A stretch of DNA of 64,000 nucleotides from Bacillota bacterium (GCA_023407575.1 JAEYLX010000075.1:496001-560000), one strand, 5' to 3'; counted from the first letter of the stretch, positions 44,290-54,237 are shown. Numbers and translations are program-made. Notes: generated from the sequence alone by a model not told the origin.

Positions 44290-45581
44290 AAACAAATTTT
44301 ATGTTAGACAATACAGAACACCCAGAAAACAGTGTACTTCCCAACGTTTTGAAGAGAATGGATTATAAGCAAAATTTCCCCCTTCTCCTGCAAAAGGATG
44401 AGGAGGGGCAAACCATTGCCTACCTGGATAATGCCGCTACTACTCAAAAACCTAATCAGGTTATCGATGCTGTTTGCGATTACTACAAAACCTATAATTC
44501 GAATCCTCATCGGGGAACCTATGCAATCAGTGTCCGGGTAACAGAAATGTTTGAGCAGGTTCGACGAAAGGTTGCCAACTTTATCGGTGCAGAAGAATCA
44601 GAAGAAATTGTCTTTACGTCAGGTACCACAGATTCAATCAACCTGGTTGCCCTAAGCTACGGCGAACAAATCCTCGAACAGGGTGATGAAATTCTTATCT
44701 CCGTTTTGGAACATCACAGTAACTTATTGCCTTGGCAGCGACTTGCCCAGCGTAAAAATGCAAAACTAAACTATTTGATACCTGATTCCAACGGATACCT
44801 TACGTTAGAAGAAGTTAAGAATAAACTCAGTCCTAGAACAAAAATTGTAGCAATCACTCACGTCTCCAATGTACTTGGATATGTAAATCCAATTCGTGAA
44901 ATCACCGATTTGGCACATAAAGAGGGTGCTGTTGTCGTATTAGATGCCGCACAAAGCATTCCTCATATGTCTGTAAATGTAAGTGAGCTTAATGTGGATT
45001 TTATGGCATTTTCCGGTCATAAGATGCTGGCACCCGCAGGCATTGGTGTCCTTTATGGAAAAAAAGAATATCTTAACCTTATGGAACCCCTTCGTGTCGG
45101 AGGTGGTATTGTTGAAGAGGTGACGAAAGAAACCGTTCGTTATTTAGATGCTCCCTGGAAGTTTGAGGCTGGTACTCAAAATGCGGAAGGAGTCATTGGT
45201 TTAGGAGCTGCCATTGACTATCTGGAGCTGATTGGAATGCCTACTATAGAAAAAATCGAACGCAGTCTTATGGAATATGCTTTAGATAAGCTCTCTTCTC
45301 TCCCTGATATTGAACTGTACGGTGGGAAAAGTGCCTCCTATCGAACAGGAATTCTGTCCTTTAATGTAACAGAAGTACATCCGCACGATACTGCTACCAT
45401 TCTTGCTTCACATGGTGTCGCTGTCCGTGCCGGTCATCACTGTGCTCAGCCTCTGATGTCTCATATGGGGGTTAATGCTACCTGCCGAATGAGCCTGTAC
45501 TTCTATAACACTGAAGAGGATATTGACCGCTTGGTAAAGGCATTGAAAACAGTGAAAGGAGTCCTTGGTCTTGAATCTTAA
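44286..45581 (+). CDS. sufS: SufS, cysteine desulfurase
   Basis: A 431-residue PLP enzyme (group II NifS-like) that takes sulfur from cysteine for cluster building. PLP lysine K246 lies in FSGHKMLAPAG, the cofactor-stacking histidine in LEHHSNLLPW, and the persulfide cysteine C386 in RAGHHCAQPLM. The start is TTG 44286, with GGAGG seven bases upstream and a four-base overlap with sufD; ATG 44301 is too far from the site. It has an N-terminal extension of about 25 residues before the usual SufS start. Confidence 0.96.
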   Translation: MKTNFMLDNTEHPENSVLPNVLKRMDYKQNFPLLLQKDEEGQTIAYLDNAATTQKPNQVIDAVCDYYKTYNSNPHRGTYAISVRVTEMFEQVRRKVANFIGAEESEEIVFTSGTTDSINLVALSYGEQILEQGDEILISVLEHHSNLLPWQRLAQRKNAKLNYLIPDSNGYLTLEEVKNKLSPRTKIVAITHVSNVLGYVNPIREITDLAHKEGAVVVLDAAQSIPHMSVNVSELNVDFMAFSGHKMLAPAGIGVLYGKKEYLNLMEPLRVGGGIVEEVTKETVRYLDAPWKFEAGTQNAEGVIGLGAAIDYLELIGMPTIEKIERSLMEYALDKLSSLPDIELYGGKSASYRTGILSFNVTEVHPHDTATILASHGVAVRAGHHCAQPLMSHMGVNATCRMSLYFYNTEEDIDRLVKALKTVKGVLGLES

Positions 45582-46011
45582 TGAACTATATTCCCAAGCA
45601 ATCAAAGATCATAATTTATCCCACCATAACAAGCACACGCTGGAGAATGCCAGCCTGGAAATGCCCGGAAGGAACCCCAGCTGTGGCGATGAAATTACGT
45701 TGTTTATAAAACTGGAGGATGGAATCATTGCTGATGCTTCCTTTACCGGCGTTGGCTGTGCTATCTCGCAAGCCTCTGTTTCTATTATGATCGATCTTGT
45801 AAAGGGAAAAACTCCACAGGAAGCGAAAGAATTGTGCGAGCTGTTTCTTCGTATGATACGCCACTCCACTCTTACAGAAGCAGAATTGGAGAAACTGGAT
45901 GAGGCAGTTGCTCTTTCCAATGTTTCCAGCATGCCTGCGCGAGTAAAATGTGCTACAATGCCCTGGCATACATTGGAGGTAGCATTAGACACCGCCAATG
46001 AACGACACTAA
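45571..46011 (+). CDS. sufU: SufU, zinc-dependent sulfurtransferase
   Basis: A 146-residue IscU-like protein of the SufU type. It takes persulfide sulfur from SufS. Ligands C38, D40 (NPSCGDE), C63 (GVGCAIS) and C127 (RVKCATM) are in place, and the SufU-specific insertion lies between C63 and C127. TTG 45571 is nine bases after AAAGGAG and overlaps the sufS end by 11 bases; TTG 45565 is a weaker choice. It is the last suf gene. Confidence 0.94.
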   Translation: MNLNELYSQAIKDHNLSHHNKHTLENASLEMPGRNPSCGDEITLFIKLEDGIIADASFTGVGCAISQASVSIMIDLVKGKTPQEAKELCELFLRMIRHSTLTEAELEKLDEAVALSNVSSMPARVKCATMPWHTLEVALDTANERH

Positions 46012-46040
46012 CTCATTCTAGTTTTTCTTTTTACGATTCA

Positions 46041-46087
46041 AAGAAGCGTGCGGCAAAACTAATAGGATGTTTTGCAGCACGCTTCTT
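46041..46087. terminator. Bidirectional terminator after suf operon
   Basis: AAGAAGCGTGC pairs perfectly with GCACGCTTCTT (arms 46041-46051 and 46077-46087), with a further GCAAAAC/GTTTTGC pairing inside. It lies between sufU and the converging CGTase-type gene. Confidence 0.8.
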
Positions 46088-46157
46088 AACTTATTTTATG
46101 AATGACAAGGGAAACGACTTATCGTCTCATTTTGTTTTAGCAGCTACATAAACAAGC

Positions 46158-48332
46158 TTACTGCCAGTTAACGGTTACAGTAGAAGTTCCTGTGGCAGGT
46201 GTTGTAACTGTATGATTACTTCCACTTTCCCAGGTCACGTTGCCGCTGCTGTCTTTTTTTATAAATTTATACTCTATTGTCGTCCCGGCAGGTACATTCA
46301 CATCCATGAACCAGGTCGGATACACTCCTATGGTGCTCGTTGCATTATAAATCGGACCAATTGCCTTAGCCGTATTCCAATTACCAAGTTCATAACAGCT
46401 ACCTACCAAATACACATTGGTTCCCAAGGATGTAGTTGCATTATTAACCTTAAACCTTACGGATACTTGTGTCCCTGTTAGCACATCATAACCATCATAG
46501 GCTGCACTGGTTGTACCGGAAGAGGTTGTTACATACAGTTTGTAGCTTCCTGCTGTAACACTTGGAACTGTTACCTTAATCATTGTGTCTGACCAATAGC
46601 TGACTGTTGCTGCAGTGGTTCCGAATTTAACAGAACCAGTAGAAGTACCAAAGCCCTCGCCTGTAATTGTTACAACATTACCAGCCTTACCCATATTAGG
46701 ATCAACATTACCGATTAATGGTGTCGATGTACTTGACACTTTATACTGCCATACCGCAGATTCACCAGCGGCTAAGTTAAAGGTAGTTACTGCTTTATTA
46801 CTTCCCACTGTAATACTATTACCGTTTAATAAACCTTGCAAAACATCACTATAAGTACCAGCCGGGAGGTTGGTATAAAGTCCTGTTATATCGTAGCCTG
46901 TGGTGCTGCTGCGGTTAACTGCAGTTAATACAACACTATTTCCAAACTGGCGTTCATAGATTAATACGTCGCTATTCACCCAACGTTCCACCGTTGTGCC
47001 ATAAGCAAGCGCTGGATTGGACTTACGTAACGGAGCAATTCTGCTAATTACCTTATAAGCTGTTGAGGAGGTACTAAAGGAGGTCATATCTCCTCGATTA
47101 TATGGATCTTCACTACCTGTCATATACTGTTCAGACCCATAATATATGTTAGGTACCCCACGCGAGGTTAAAAGAACTACATATGCATTTTCTAAGGCTC
47201 TTGCAGTATTTCCTGATAAGGTCATAAAGCGGCTCATATCGTGGCTATCCATAAAGGTAACCTGATCATTCACTTCACTATAGTCTGTGCTACTACTTGA
47301 AATTACACTATATAAATCAGTCATCGTACTAGTCTTACTGCCCAAGGTATTACGAAGTGCATTCGCAAATCTGAAATCCAAGAGGCTCATACCTGAAGTA
47401 TTGGCAAAGTTTGAATATTCAGCATCATTCGCCGTGCCTCCTAAATACCATTCACCAAAGGTGAATATTCCATTTTTGGAATAGATACTGCTAACCCAGT
47501 TCTTCACCCATCCGTAAGACATATGCTTTACTGCATCTACACGGATACCATCGATACCAAGATCAATCCATTTATTAATGGCATCCTTCATATAAGCGTC
47601 GACCGTACTGTTCTGATGATTTAAGTCAGACAGCCCATATATACTGTGATAAATACCATTTTCAGTGGTACTAAAATCAGTCCATGCTGTTTCATGATTA
47701 AAAATACCTTGGCTATCGTTGGAATATGTACTAATTAAACTACCATCACGATATAATGCCCCATCTTCTCCGTATACTGCTGTTGAAGTGTGGTTTGGTA
47801 CAAAATCAATGACTATCTTAATTCCATTTGCATGTGCCACGCTTATTAGTTCCGTAAAATCACTTAAGGAACCAAATGCAGCATTGGTCTGAAAGAAATC
47901 CTTGCCCCAGTATCCATGATAGGAGGCATTATTATTCGACCCATCAATTACTGTAATATTTTTTACCGGAGAGGAAATCCAAAGTGCTGTCACGCCAAGC
48001 CCTGTTAAATACCCATCTTTAATTTTACTGGTAATACCCTTCCAGTCTCCGCCATGATATTTTGTTAAATCACTCTTATTAAAAACAGTTCCTGTTGGAT
48101 TGTTTGTTGTATCTCCATCATAAAAACGATCTGTAACAATCTGGTAAATAATATCCGTTGAAAAGCTTGCCTTATTTGTAACATCCGTATCCTTCACTGC
48201 ATCTGCTGAGGATGTAGTGGAATATTTTAAACTACCGAAGGCTACCAGGGCAATCGTAAAAATTAAGGTTGCGATAACAACTATCCTTTTGGGCGAAAAT
48301 CTTTTGTATGATTTGATTAACTCTTGATTCAT
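46158..48332 (-). CDS. Secreted cyclomaltodextrin glucanotransferase-type GH13 enzyme
   Basis: A 724-residue exported enzyme that converts starch to cyclodextrins and maltodextrins. An N-terminal signal/anchor helix (~16-36) is followed by the GH13 barrel with D266 (GIRVDAVKH), E294 (FGEWYLG) and D365 (DSHDMSRF) as the catalytic triad, an IPT/TIG domain (~539-618) and a C-terminal CBM20 starch-binding domain (~622-724). This five-domain plan is that of CGTases. Y232 in SIYGLSDLNH matches the central aromatic of CGTases; maltogenic amylase is the alternative. ATG 48332 follows AAAGGGG; a GTG at 48350 overlaps that site. Confidence 0.92.
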   Translation of the reverse strand: MNQELIKSYKRFSPKRIVVIATLIFTIALVAFGSLKYSTTSSADAVKDTDVTNKASFSTDIIYQIVTDRFYDGDTTNNPTGTVFNKSDLTKYHGGDWKGITSKIKDGYLTGLGVTALWISSPVKNITVIDGSNNNASYHGYWGKDFFQTNAAFGSLSDFTELISVAHANGIKIVIDFVPNHTSTAVYGEDGALYRDGSLISTYSNDSQGIFNHETAWTDFSTTENGIYHSIYGLSDLNHQNSTVDAYMKDAINKWIDLGIDGIRVDAVKHMSYGWVKNWVSSIYSKNGIFTFGEWYLGGTANDAEYSNFANTSGMSLLDFRFANALRNTLGSKTSTMTDLYSVISSSSTDYSEVNDQVTFMDSHDMSRFMTLSGNTARALENAYVVLLTSRGVPNIYYGSEQYMTGSEDPYNRGDMTSFSTSSTAYKVISRIAPLRKSNPALAYGTTVERWVNSDVLIYERQFGNSVVLTAVNRSSTTGYDITGLYTNLPAGTYSDVLQGLLNGNSITVGSNKAVTTFNLAAGESAVWQYKVSSTSTPLIGNVDPNMGKAGNVVTITGEGFGTSTGSVKFGTTAATVSYWSDTMIKVTVPSVTAGSYKLYVTTSSGTTSAAYDGYDVLTGTQVSVRFKVNNATTSLGTNVYLVGSCYELGNWNTAKAIGPIYNATSTIGVYPTWFMDVNVPAGTTIEYKFIKKDSSGNVTWESGSNHTVTTPATGTSTVTVNWQ

Positions 48333-48705
48333 AAAATTTCCCCTTTCCACATTAAAATTAATTCACTATGCATTCCTTCCAAGTCATCTATTGGAATTCC
48401 TTTGTGCATTCTTATGTATCAAAGAAGAATGTATTATATTCTTCTTTCTATACTAATTCTTTTGTGTGAGAGTTCCCCGACTTCCTTTGTTAACTTTATA
48501 TCTCCATTCAGGGATAGATTACTTTATAAAACAATCGCCTTACTTCAGAATCCTCCTATTTCTATGCGGATTATCCTGAATCCTCATTCATTCTAATTAT
48601 TTCATAGGCATTACCTCCTCTACGGTTAAATACGCATAAGAGAACATAGGGATTGAACTTGTCCCATTACACCATCAAAAGGAACTATTTTCGATGGGAA
48701 TGATT
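48333..48705. other. Leader region upstream of CGTase-type gene
   Basis: This 373-base gap precedes the CGTase-type gene on the minus strand. It holds a hairpin with a perfect 10-bp stem AAAGAAGAAT/ATTCTTCTTT (48421-48447) and a smaller TTCCAA/TTGGAA stem nearby (~48376-48395). A consensus-strength GAGGAGG at about 48614-48620 (minus strand) is followed by the tiny frame ATG-CCT-ATG-AAA-TAA. A tRNA-like stretch near 48650 was judged accidental. The promoter was not placed with confidence. Confidence 0.5.
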
Positions 48706-49539
48706 CTATCCCTTCACAGCGCCAGATGTCATCCCATTGATCATGTATCGAATAAGTACAAAGTATAGAATTACAATCGGTACGGCAATGAAGACCGAAC
48801 CTGCTGCAAATCTTGAGAATTCTGTTTCTCCAAGACTCATCAGACCTACTGCCACAGTATAAAGATCTTTCTCCTTTAGTAATAGCTTGGGCAGAAGGAA
48901 ATCGCTCCAGGGAAAGGTAAAGCTGGTAAGTGCGGTATAGACAATAATGGGCATGGACAAAGGTAAATTGATTTTTCTAAAAATCTGAAAATTAGTTGCA
49001 CCATCAATTTTGGCTGCTTCATCAATGGAGCAATTAATCGTGTCAAAAAACCCTTTCTGGGTTAAATACCCCATGGGAGCACAAGAACTATAAATCAAAA
49101 TAATTCCCCATAGCTTATTAATCAGACCAAACTGAGTCATTATAATATATACCGCAATCATCCCCATAAAGGAGGGGAACATTCCAAGTACCAGCGTGGA
49201 CTTCATCAGCTTTTTTCTGCTGTTAAATTGAAATCTTGACATGGTATAAGCAGTTAGAATTACGAGGAACGTTCCAATCAAACTGCTGAAAATTGCAATA
49301 ATCAGCGTATTCATAAACCACTTTGGATAGTTATACATGGTCGTATCCAGGAATAGATTCTTAAAGGTATCCAAGCTGTATTGACTTGGAAAAAATCCAT
49401 CATAGGAATAGATGGAACCTGATTTACTAAAGGAGGCCAGGATTAACCAAAGGCAGGGAAACAGGAATATAATCGCAACAGCAATTAAAATCACATGGGT
49501 GACAATCGTATCTGCTGAACGTATGATTTTATACTTCAT
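48706..49539 (-). CDS. Sugar ABC transporter permease (MalG-like)
   Basis: A 277-residue inner-membrane permease of the carbohydrate ABC family with six helices. The EAA loop reads EAAKIDGATNFQIFRKINLPLSMP. The C-terminal NGMTSGAVKG ending is typical of MalG-type subunits. Its start overlaps the MalF-type gene by four bases (ATGA). It imports maltodextrins or cyclodextrins together with the two genes upstream. Confidence 0.94.
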   Translation of the reverse strand: MKYKIIRSADTIVTHVILIAVAIIFLFPCLWLILASFSKSGSIYSYDGFFPSQYSLDTFKNLFLDTTMYNYPKWFMNTLIIAIFSSLIGTFLVILTAYTMSRFQFNSRKKLMKSTLVLGMFPSFMGMIAVYIIMTQFGLINKLWGIILIYSSCAPMGYLTQKGFFDTINCSIDEAAKIDGATNFQIFRKINLPLSMPIIVYTALTSFTFPWSDFLLPKLLLKEKDLYTVAVGLMSLGETEFSRFAAGSVFIAVPIVILYFVLIRYMINGMTSGAVKG

Positions 49540-50864
49540 CGGAAAACATCCTCCTCTTTGTAAGATGGTGATTTAACATATACCAATAAGGAAATGAACG
49601 AGGTAATAAGGAATATTACTAAGCTGATGGTTGCACCAATACTATAGTAATTGTTGCTGATGGATAAGTTATAGAGCCAGTTAATTAACAAGTCAGTATC
49701 ACTGGCCAGGAAATATCCATCCATGTACATTCCGCCACGCAGGAAGAAAAAGATACCAAAGTTATTAAAGTTTCCAATAAACTGGGAAATCAATACTGGT
49801 GTAGTGGAGAATATAACAAAGGGTAGTATAATTTTCGTAAACTGCTTCCATCTTTTCGCTCCGTCTATCTTAGCTGCCTCCAACTGATTTCCATCAAGAT
49901 TAGCCAAGATTCCTGTCGATAGAAGCATTATGGATGGTATACTAATCCAGGCATTCACCAGCAGACCAATCAATCTTGCAATCCATTTTGCATCAATATC
50001 TAAAAACCCAACTGCTCTGAACCCCATATCCGTTATGAAATGATTAATCGGACCACCATAGGAAAACATGAATCGAAAGCCCAACAGTGTTATGAAGCCA
50101 GGAACTGCATATGCTAATATGGGAAAGGCTCTCCAAATTATCTTTCCTTTTACGCATTCCTTATTCAAGAGAAGGGCAAGCCCTAATCCTGCAAAATAAT
50201 TCAGTAAGGTGGACGACACAGCCCAGATCAGATTCCAGCCTAATATCTTTCCAAAGGTTGGTGCAAACTTAGATAAGGTCGCAATCTGTACGAAATTATC
50301 AAACCCAACCCAATCAATTAATTTTGGCGGAACAATATTGCCTCCATAGTTCGTAAATGCGATTGCAATCATGAATACAATGGGCAATACACTGAATACC
50401 AATACACCAATAATCGGTAAAAACAATGCTGCCTTATAAAACTTTTTATCCCCAAACTTCTTGATTTCATCTTTAAAAGTAAGTGACTTTCCTCCTCTTT
50501 GTATCAGAAGTTGTGTCTTATAAGCATCTTTGATATTGGAGATATAGCAGCTGATAAAGATAATGATAATCGCAATGGAAAGGATACCCATAAGCAGCAT
50601 AACAACAGAGTTATCCCCTTTAATACCGAACCAGGAATCTGCTTCCTTTGTTCCTAACGTGAAGAAACCGACAAAGTCGGCAGCTCCACGAAACAGAAAA
50701 AACGTAATTCCACATATCAGTATTGCAAGATAGATCAAACCTTTTCCAATCTGTCCGTACATCAATTGTCCCAAGCCCATAAGGAATATGCTGGCAATCA
50801 CCTGCTTATTGGCATTTTTCAGAAAAGCCTTTAATGTTTCGATTTTATTTCTTATTATTTTCAT
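49536..50864 (-). CDS. Sugar ABC transporter permease (MalF-like)
   Basis: A 442-residue permease of the MalF type, longer than most because of an N-terminal helix set and a cytoplasmic loop (~1-150). The EAA loop reads EAAKIDGAKRWKQFTKIILPFV. The C-terminus matches MalF. ATG 50864 is chosen because GAGGG lies six bases upstream; an earlier in-frame ATG at 50903 lies inside the binding-protein gene. It is ten bases after that gene. Confidence 0.93.
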   Translation of the reverse strand: MKIIRNKIETLKAFLKNANKQVIASIFLMGLGQLMYGQIGKGLIYLAILICGITFFLFRGAADFVGFFTLGTKEADSWFGIKGDNSVVMLLMGILSIAIIIIFISCYISNIKDAYKTQLLIQRGGKSLTFKDEIKKFGDKKFYKAALFLPIIGVLVFSVLPIVFMIAIAFTNYGGNIVPPKLIDWVGFDNFVQIATLSKFAPTFGKILGWNLIWAVSSTLLNYFAGLGLALLLNKECVKGKIIWRAFPILAYAVPGFITLLGFRFMFSYGGPINHFITDMGFRAVGFLDIDAKWIARLIGLLVNAWISIPSIMLLSTGILANLDGNQLEAAKIDGAKRWKQFTKIILPFVIFSTTPVLISQFIGNFNNFGIFFFLRGGMYMDGYFLASDTDLLINWLYNLSISNNYYSIGATISLVIFLITSFISLLVYVKSPSYKEEDVFR

Positions 50865-50874
50865 TTTTGTCCCT

Positions 50875-52344
50875 CTATTCAGAAAGGGTGTAGATCGCAT
50901 CATATATTTGTTGGTCTACTTCCTTTAATGCACTCTTTAACGCTTCTAAAGATGTGAATTTTTTATCTGTAGTTCGAAAAGCATCCTTTGCTAAATCTGT
51001 AAAAAAGGTTTCTGCGGGAGCCCATACCTGCACCATTTCACTGATAGAAGGCATTACCACAATATTTCCTTCATTTAAATTATTAAAGACAATTTCTGCT
51101 ACACCGCCTGCTTCCGTCGCTGCATCAGATCTGGCAGGGATTACTCCCAACAATTCATTTCTTTTCATAATCATTTCATAGCTTGTGGCAAAGTCAACAA
51201 AGGCAAGACTTGCATTCGGAGCTTTTGTATATGCGCTAATTGCATATCCATTGATTCCGCCCATGGACTTTAATGGAATGAGTTCCGGATTTTCTTCTGC
51301 TAAATCACCGCTTGCGGGTAATAAGGGCAATCCGGTAATCATAAGGTTTTCCTCTGCCAGAGCTTTGGCCTCTTCCTTACTCATCCCCTGTTCTTCATAT
51401 TTTAAAGTAAGTTCTTTGATGAATAAAGTATATACGTCCGGTGTTGTCATAGTTGCAAAGTAGGAACCATCCGCAAGCTTGCTATAGGCATTCACTGTTA
51501 TGGAATCATCAATACATTCTTCATTCATGGCAGAAGCTAACTGTAATAACACATTAGCGCCAACTTCGGCATTTCCTTCCGATAGTCCCAGCACCTTTGG
51601 ATTGGTATTATTATCGCCGAAAATGTAACCACCATAGGAAAATAGGAACCCTGACGAAAAGTACACATCATATAAGGATCTCATGTACCCATATTTACCA
51701 CTTCCTGAGTCAACAATTGACTTTGAATACTTGTACAAACTATTCCAGTTTTCCACCATATCAGGTACTTGGTTGCTGTTAGTGTCCCAATCTGTTTCCC
51801 AACCCTCTGGCAGCATATCCTTTCGATAAAAGAGCATTGAGGTTTGAACGTTAACAGGTACCCCCATATAATAGGTAGTTCCATCCACCTCGGACTTATA
51901 GGCTTCCCAAGCATTTTCAGGAACTTGGGAATAGCAATCTAAGCTCTCGATGGGAATAGGATAAATGTGTTTCCCATTTACATACTTCATAAGGGAATCA
52001 TTTGCTTGATATAATACATCAGGGCCATATCCATAAGGGCCATCATCTGCTAAATTGCTGCGTTGGTCCATGTTTGCATCTACTGCTACAATCCCATATT
52101 CTTTATATTTCTCATTAAAGGCTGCGATTAGTTCAGCAAAATATCCCTGTTCAATGGCTGTATCATTTTCAAGAACACGAATTGTAACATTTTGTTCCAG
52201 TTCTCCACTGTAGATGGAGGTTAATGCATTGTTGGCGGATGTCTGTTCCTTGTCAACTTCCTTTGCTGAATCCTTTGAACTACAGGCTGTTAATTGCAGG
52301 AAACACAAGGTAATTACAAGTAGGAAACTAAAGATTCTCTTCAT
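50875..52344 (-). CDS. Maltodextrin/cyclodextrin-type ABC binding lipoprotein
   Basis: A 489-residue substrate-binding lipoprotein with lipobox LTAC (C21) and a MalE-like two-lobe fold (TIRVLENDTAIEQGYFAELI opening, then YKSEVDGTTYYMGVPVNVQTSMLFYRKDML). By context it should deliver maltodextrins or cyclodextrins made by the CGTase-type enzyme. GAGAGGAG precedes the ATG. It overlaps the end of the cyclomaltodextrinase gene by 17 bases. Confidence 0.92.
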   Translation of the reverse strand: MKRIFSFLLVITLCFLQLTACSSKDSAKEVDKEQTSANNALTSIYSGELEQNVTIRVLENDTAIEQGYFAELIAAFNEKYKEYGIVAVDANMDQRSNLADDGPYGYGPDVLYQANDSLMKYVNGKHIYPIPIESLDCYSQVPENAWEAYKSEVDGTTYYMGVPVNVQTSMLFYRKDMLPEGWETDWDTNSNQVPDMVENWNSLYKYSKSIVDSGSGKYGYMRSLYDVYFSSGFLFSYGGYIFGDNNTNPKVLGLSEGNAEVGANVLLQLASAMNEECIDDSITVNAYSKLADGSYFATMTTPDVYTLFIKELTLKYEEQGMSKEEAKALAEENLMITGLPLLPASGDLAEENPELIPLKSMGGINGYAISAYTKAPNASLAFVDFATSYEMIMKRNELLGVIPARSDAATEAGGVAEIVFNNLNEGNIVVMPSISEMVQVWAPAETFFTDLAKDAFRTTDKKFTSLEALKSALKEVDQQIYDAIYTLSE

Positions 52345-54061
52345 AATTAGGTTCTCCTCTCTCTATTTCAAAAACTACAAACCCATCCGTTAACAGGTTA
52401 GTATCCTCTTTCAGATTATTGGCACTTAGTATCTTTCCTGTTATACTTATCTCCACGGATTCACCAGATTGATTCACTACCAACAAAATCTCACCGGTCC
52501 GATACGTTCTGCTGATATAGCATAATTTCTTGTCATAAGTGATGCTTATATCACCATATTGTAATGCAGATATATGCTTCAGCGATATTAATGTCTTTAG
52601 CTGTTGCATAAATGATAGATCCCAATGATCTTCGTTCCAATCAAAGCATCTGCGGTTATCCGGATCATATCCTCCTTCCAAACATAGCTCTGTCCCGTAG
52701 TAGATACAAGGAGCTCCAATATACAACATCATAACTGCAAGCGCAGAAAGTAATCTGTCCTTGTTCTTATGTACACTGGTGTAAAAACGATCCGTATCAT
52801 GGGTATCCAGAAGATTCATCATCATGGTATTGACCTGCCCGTTGTTTCTCATTAATAGATGATTCAGTTTCTCCGCAAATTCTTTAGCGCTAAACTTTTC
52901 AAAGGCATAATAATCAAGACAAGCCTTGGTGAACGCATAATTCATGATACTGTCATATTGGTCACCCTGCAGATAAGAATATGCATCATGCCAGTTCTCA
53001 CCGATAATCACACATTCCGGTTTCAATTCCTTCACCTTATTTCTAAATCTTCTCCAGAAGGAATGGGAAACCTCATCAGATACATCCAGCCTCCAACCGT
53101 CAATCTCGTATTCTTCAATCCAATAGGCAGCTATATCCAGTAAGAAATCCTGCAAACCCTGATTATTTGTGTTAAGCTTTGGCATGTAGTCACAGGAACT
53201 AAATACTTCATAATTAATGTTCTCTGTATCGACTTGGTCTCCTCGTATCATGAACCAGTCAAAGAACTCGGATTCTTTTCCTTTTTGAACAACCTCCTGA
53301 AATTCCGGCAGTAAATTGCTGCTGTGGTTGAACACTGCATCCAGTACAAGCTTCATCCCTCTTTTGTGAACTTCTTTTACGAATAGTTTAAACTCTTCGT
53401 TGGTACCAAAGTGTTCATCAATATTTTTATAATCAGATATGTCGTATTTATGGTTTGAAATTGATTTAAATACTGGTGTTAAGTAAATACCATTTACCCC
53501 AAGTCCTTGAAGATAATCGAGTTTTTGTGTAATTCCTGGAATATCCCCACCGGTAAAGCTCTTGGGGTTCGGTATTTTCCCCCAGTCCAAATTAATGTAG
53601 TCAGTATTTTTATTTTGGCTTCCCTGATAAAAACGATCTATGAATATCTGGTAAAATACCGTTCCTCTCATCCAATCCACTACTTCATGGATATCACTCT
53701 TATTAATATAAGAAACCTGAAACGAATTATAGTAGGATAAATTAAAATCATAGGTTGTGGTAATTCCGTCTTCAGAAAAATAGTAGCATTTCTGATTCTC
53801 CCAAATCTGGAACACATAAACAAATCTTACATCCTTAAGTTCTAACTGTATCTCATAATAGGTATATAAATCATCCTTATACTTCGCTTCCATTACCGCA
53901 GTTTCTTTTTCTAAATAAAATCTATATTTACAACCATATACAACCTCGACCCTGTCTACGCAATCTCCTTTGTCCATACGTAAACGTAATACAAGGGTAT
54001 TTTGATTTATTGGGTAGCAGTATTTCGATTCCGGTATATGTAATATCGCCTGTTTATTCAT
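52328..54061 (-). CDS. Cyclomaltodextrinase/neopullulanase-type GH13 enzyme
   Basis: A 577-residue intracellular enzyme (no signal peptide) that hydrolyses cyclodextrins and short maltodextrins to maltose/glucose. An N-terminal CBM34-like beta domain (1-120) is followed by the GH13_20-type barrel with D326 (DGWRLDV), E355 (IIGEN) and D422 (LLDTHDTDRF). FYQIFIDRF and the GGDIPGITQKLDYLQGLG motif match this subfamily. It is the first gene of the importer operon and faces a divergent LacI gene. Confidence 0.92.
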   Translation of the reverse strand: MNKQAILHIPESKYCYPINQNTLVLRLRMDKGDCVDRVEVVYGCKYRFYLEKETAVMEAKYKDDLYTYYEIQLELKDVRFVYVFQIWENQKCYYFSEDGITTTYDFNLSYYNSFQVSYINKSDIHEVVDWMRGTVFYQIFIDRFYQGSQNKNTDYINLDWGKIPNPKSFTGGDIPGITQKLDYLQGLGVNGIYLTPVFKSISNHKYDISDYKNIDEHFGTNEEFKLFVKEVHKRGMKLVLDAVFNHSSNLLPEFQEVVQKGKESEFFDWFMIRGDQVDTENINYEVFSSCDYMPKLNTNNQGLQDFLLDIAAYWIEEYEIDGWRLDVSDEVSHSFWRRFRNKVKELKPECVIIGENWHDAYSYLQGDQYDSIMNYAFTKACLDYYAFEKFSAKEFAEKLNHLLMRNNGQVNTMMMNLLDTHDTDRFYTSVHKNKDRLLSALAVMMLYIGAPCIYYGTELCLEGGYDPDNRRCFDWNEDHWDLSFMQQLKTLISLKHISALQYGDISITYDKKLCYISRTYRTGEILLVVNQSGESVEISITGKILSANNLKEDTNLLTDGFVVFEIERGEPNYEENL

Positions 54062-54111
54062 GTTATCATTCCTATCATTTCATTTTTCTGTCGTTCTAAA
54101 AACTGTTTTTA

Positions 54112-54138
54112 TGCAATAAAAAATAACGTTATATTGCA
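54112..54138. promoter_or_regulatory. LacI-type operator candidate
   Basis: ATAACGTTAT (54123-54132), a perfect palindrome with the CG centre usual for LacI-family sites, is enclosed by TGCAATA (54112-54118) and TATTGCA (54132-54138). It lies between the divergent cyclomaltodextrinase and lacI-type genes. Confidence 0.55.
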
Positions 54139-54208
54139 GGAAAAACCCTTTGTGGCTCTTGCTAAAATGGTTTTAATACCTACTTAAGTTCCTATGATTT
54201 TTCATATA

Positions 54209-54237
54209 TTGACAAAGACATCATTAGAGTATATAAC
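54209..54237 (+). promoter_or_regulatory. Sigma-A promoter of lacI-type gene, placed for leaderless mRNA
   Basis: TTGACA (54209-54214), a 17-base spacer, TATAAC (54232-54237). The start codon at 54244 is where transcription should begin, and no ribosome site precedes it. Confidence 0.65.

Noticed and set aside
48640..48690. tRNA-like stretch (T-arm-like TTCAATCCC and D-arm-like TGGTGTAATGG on the minus strand)
   Set aside because: The arms lie next to each other without anticodon or acceptor stems; accidental resemblance.
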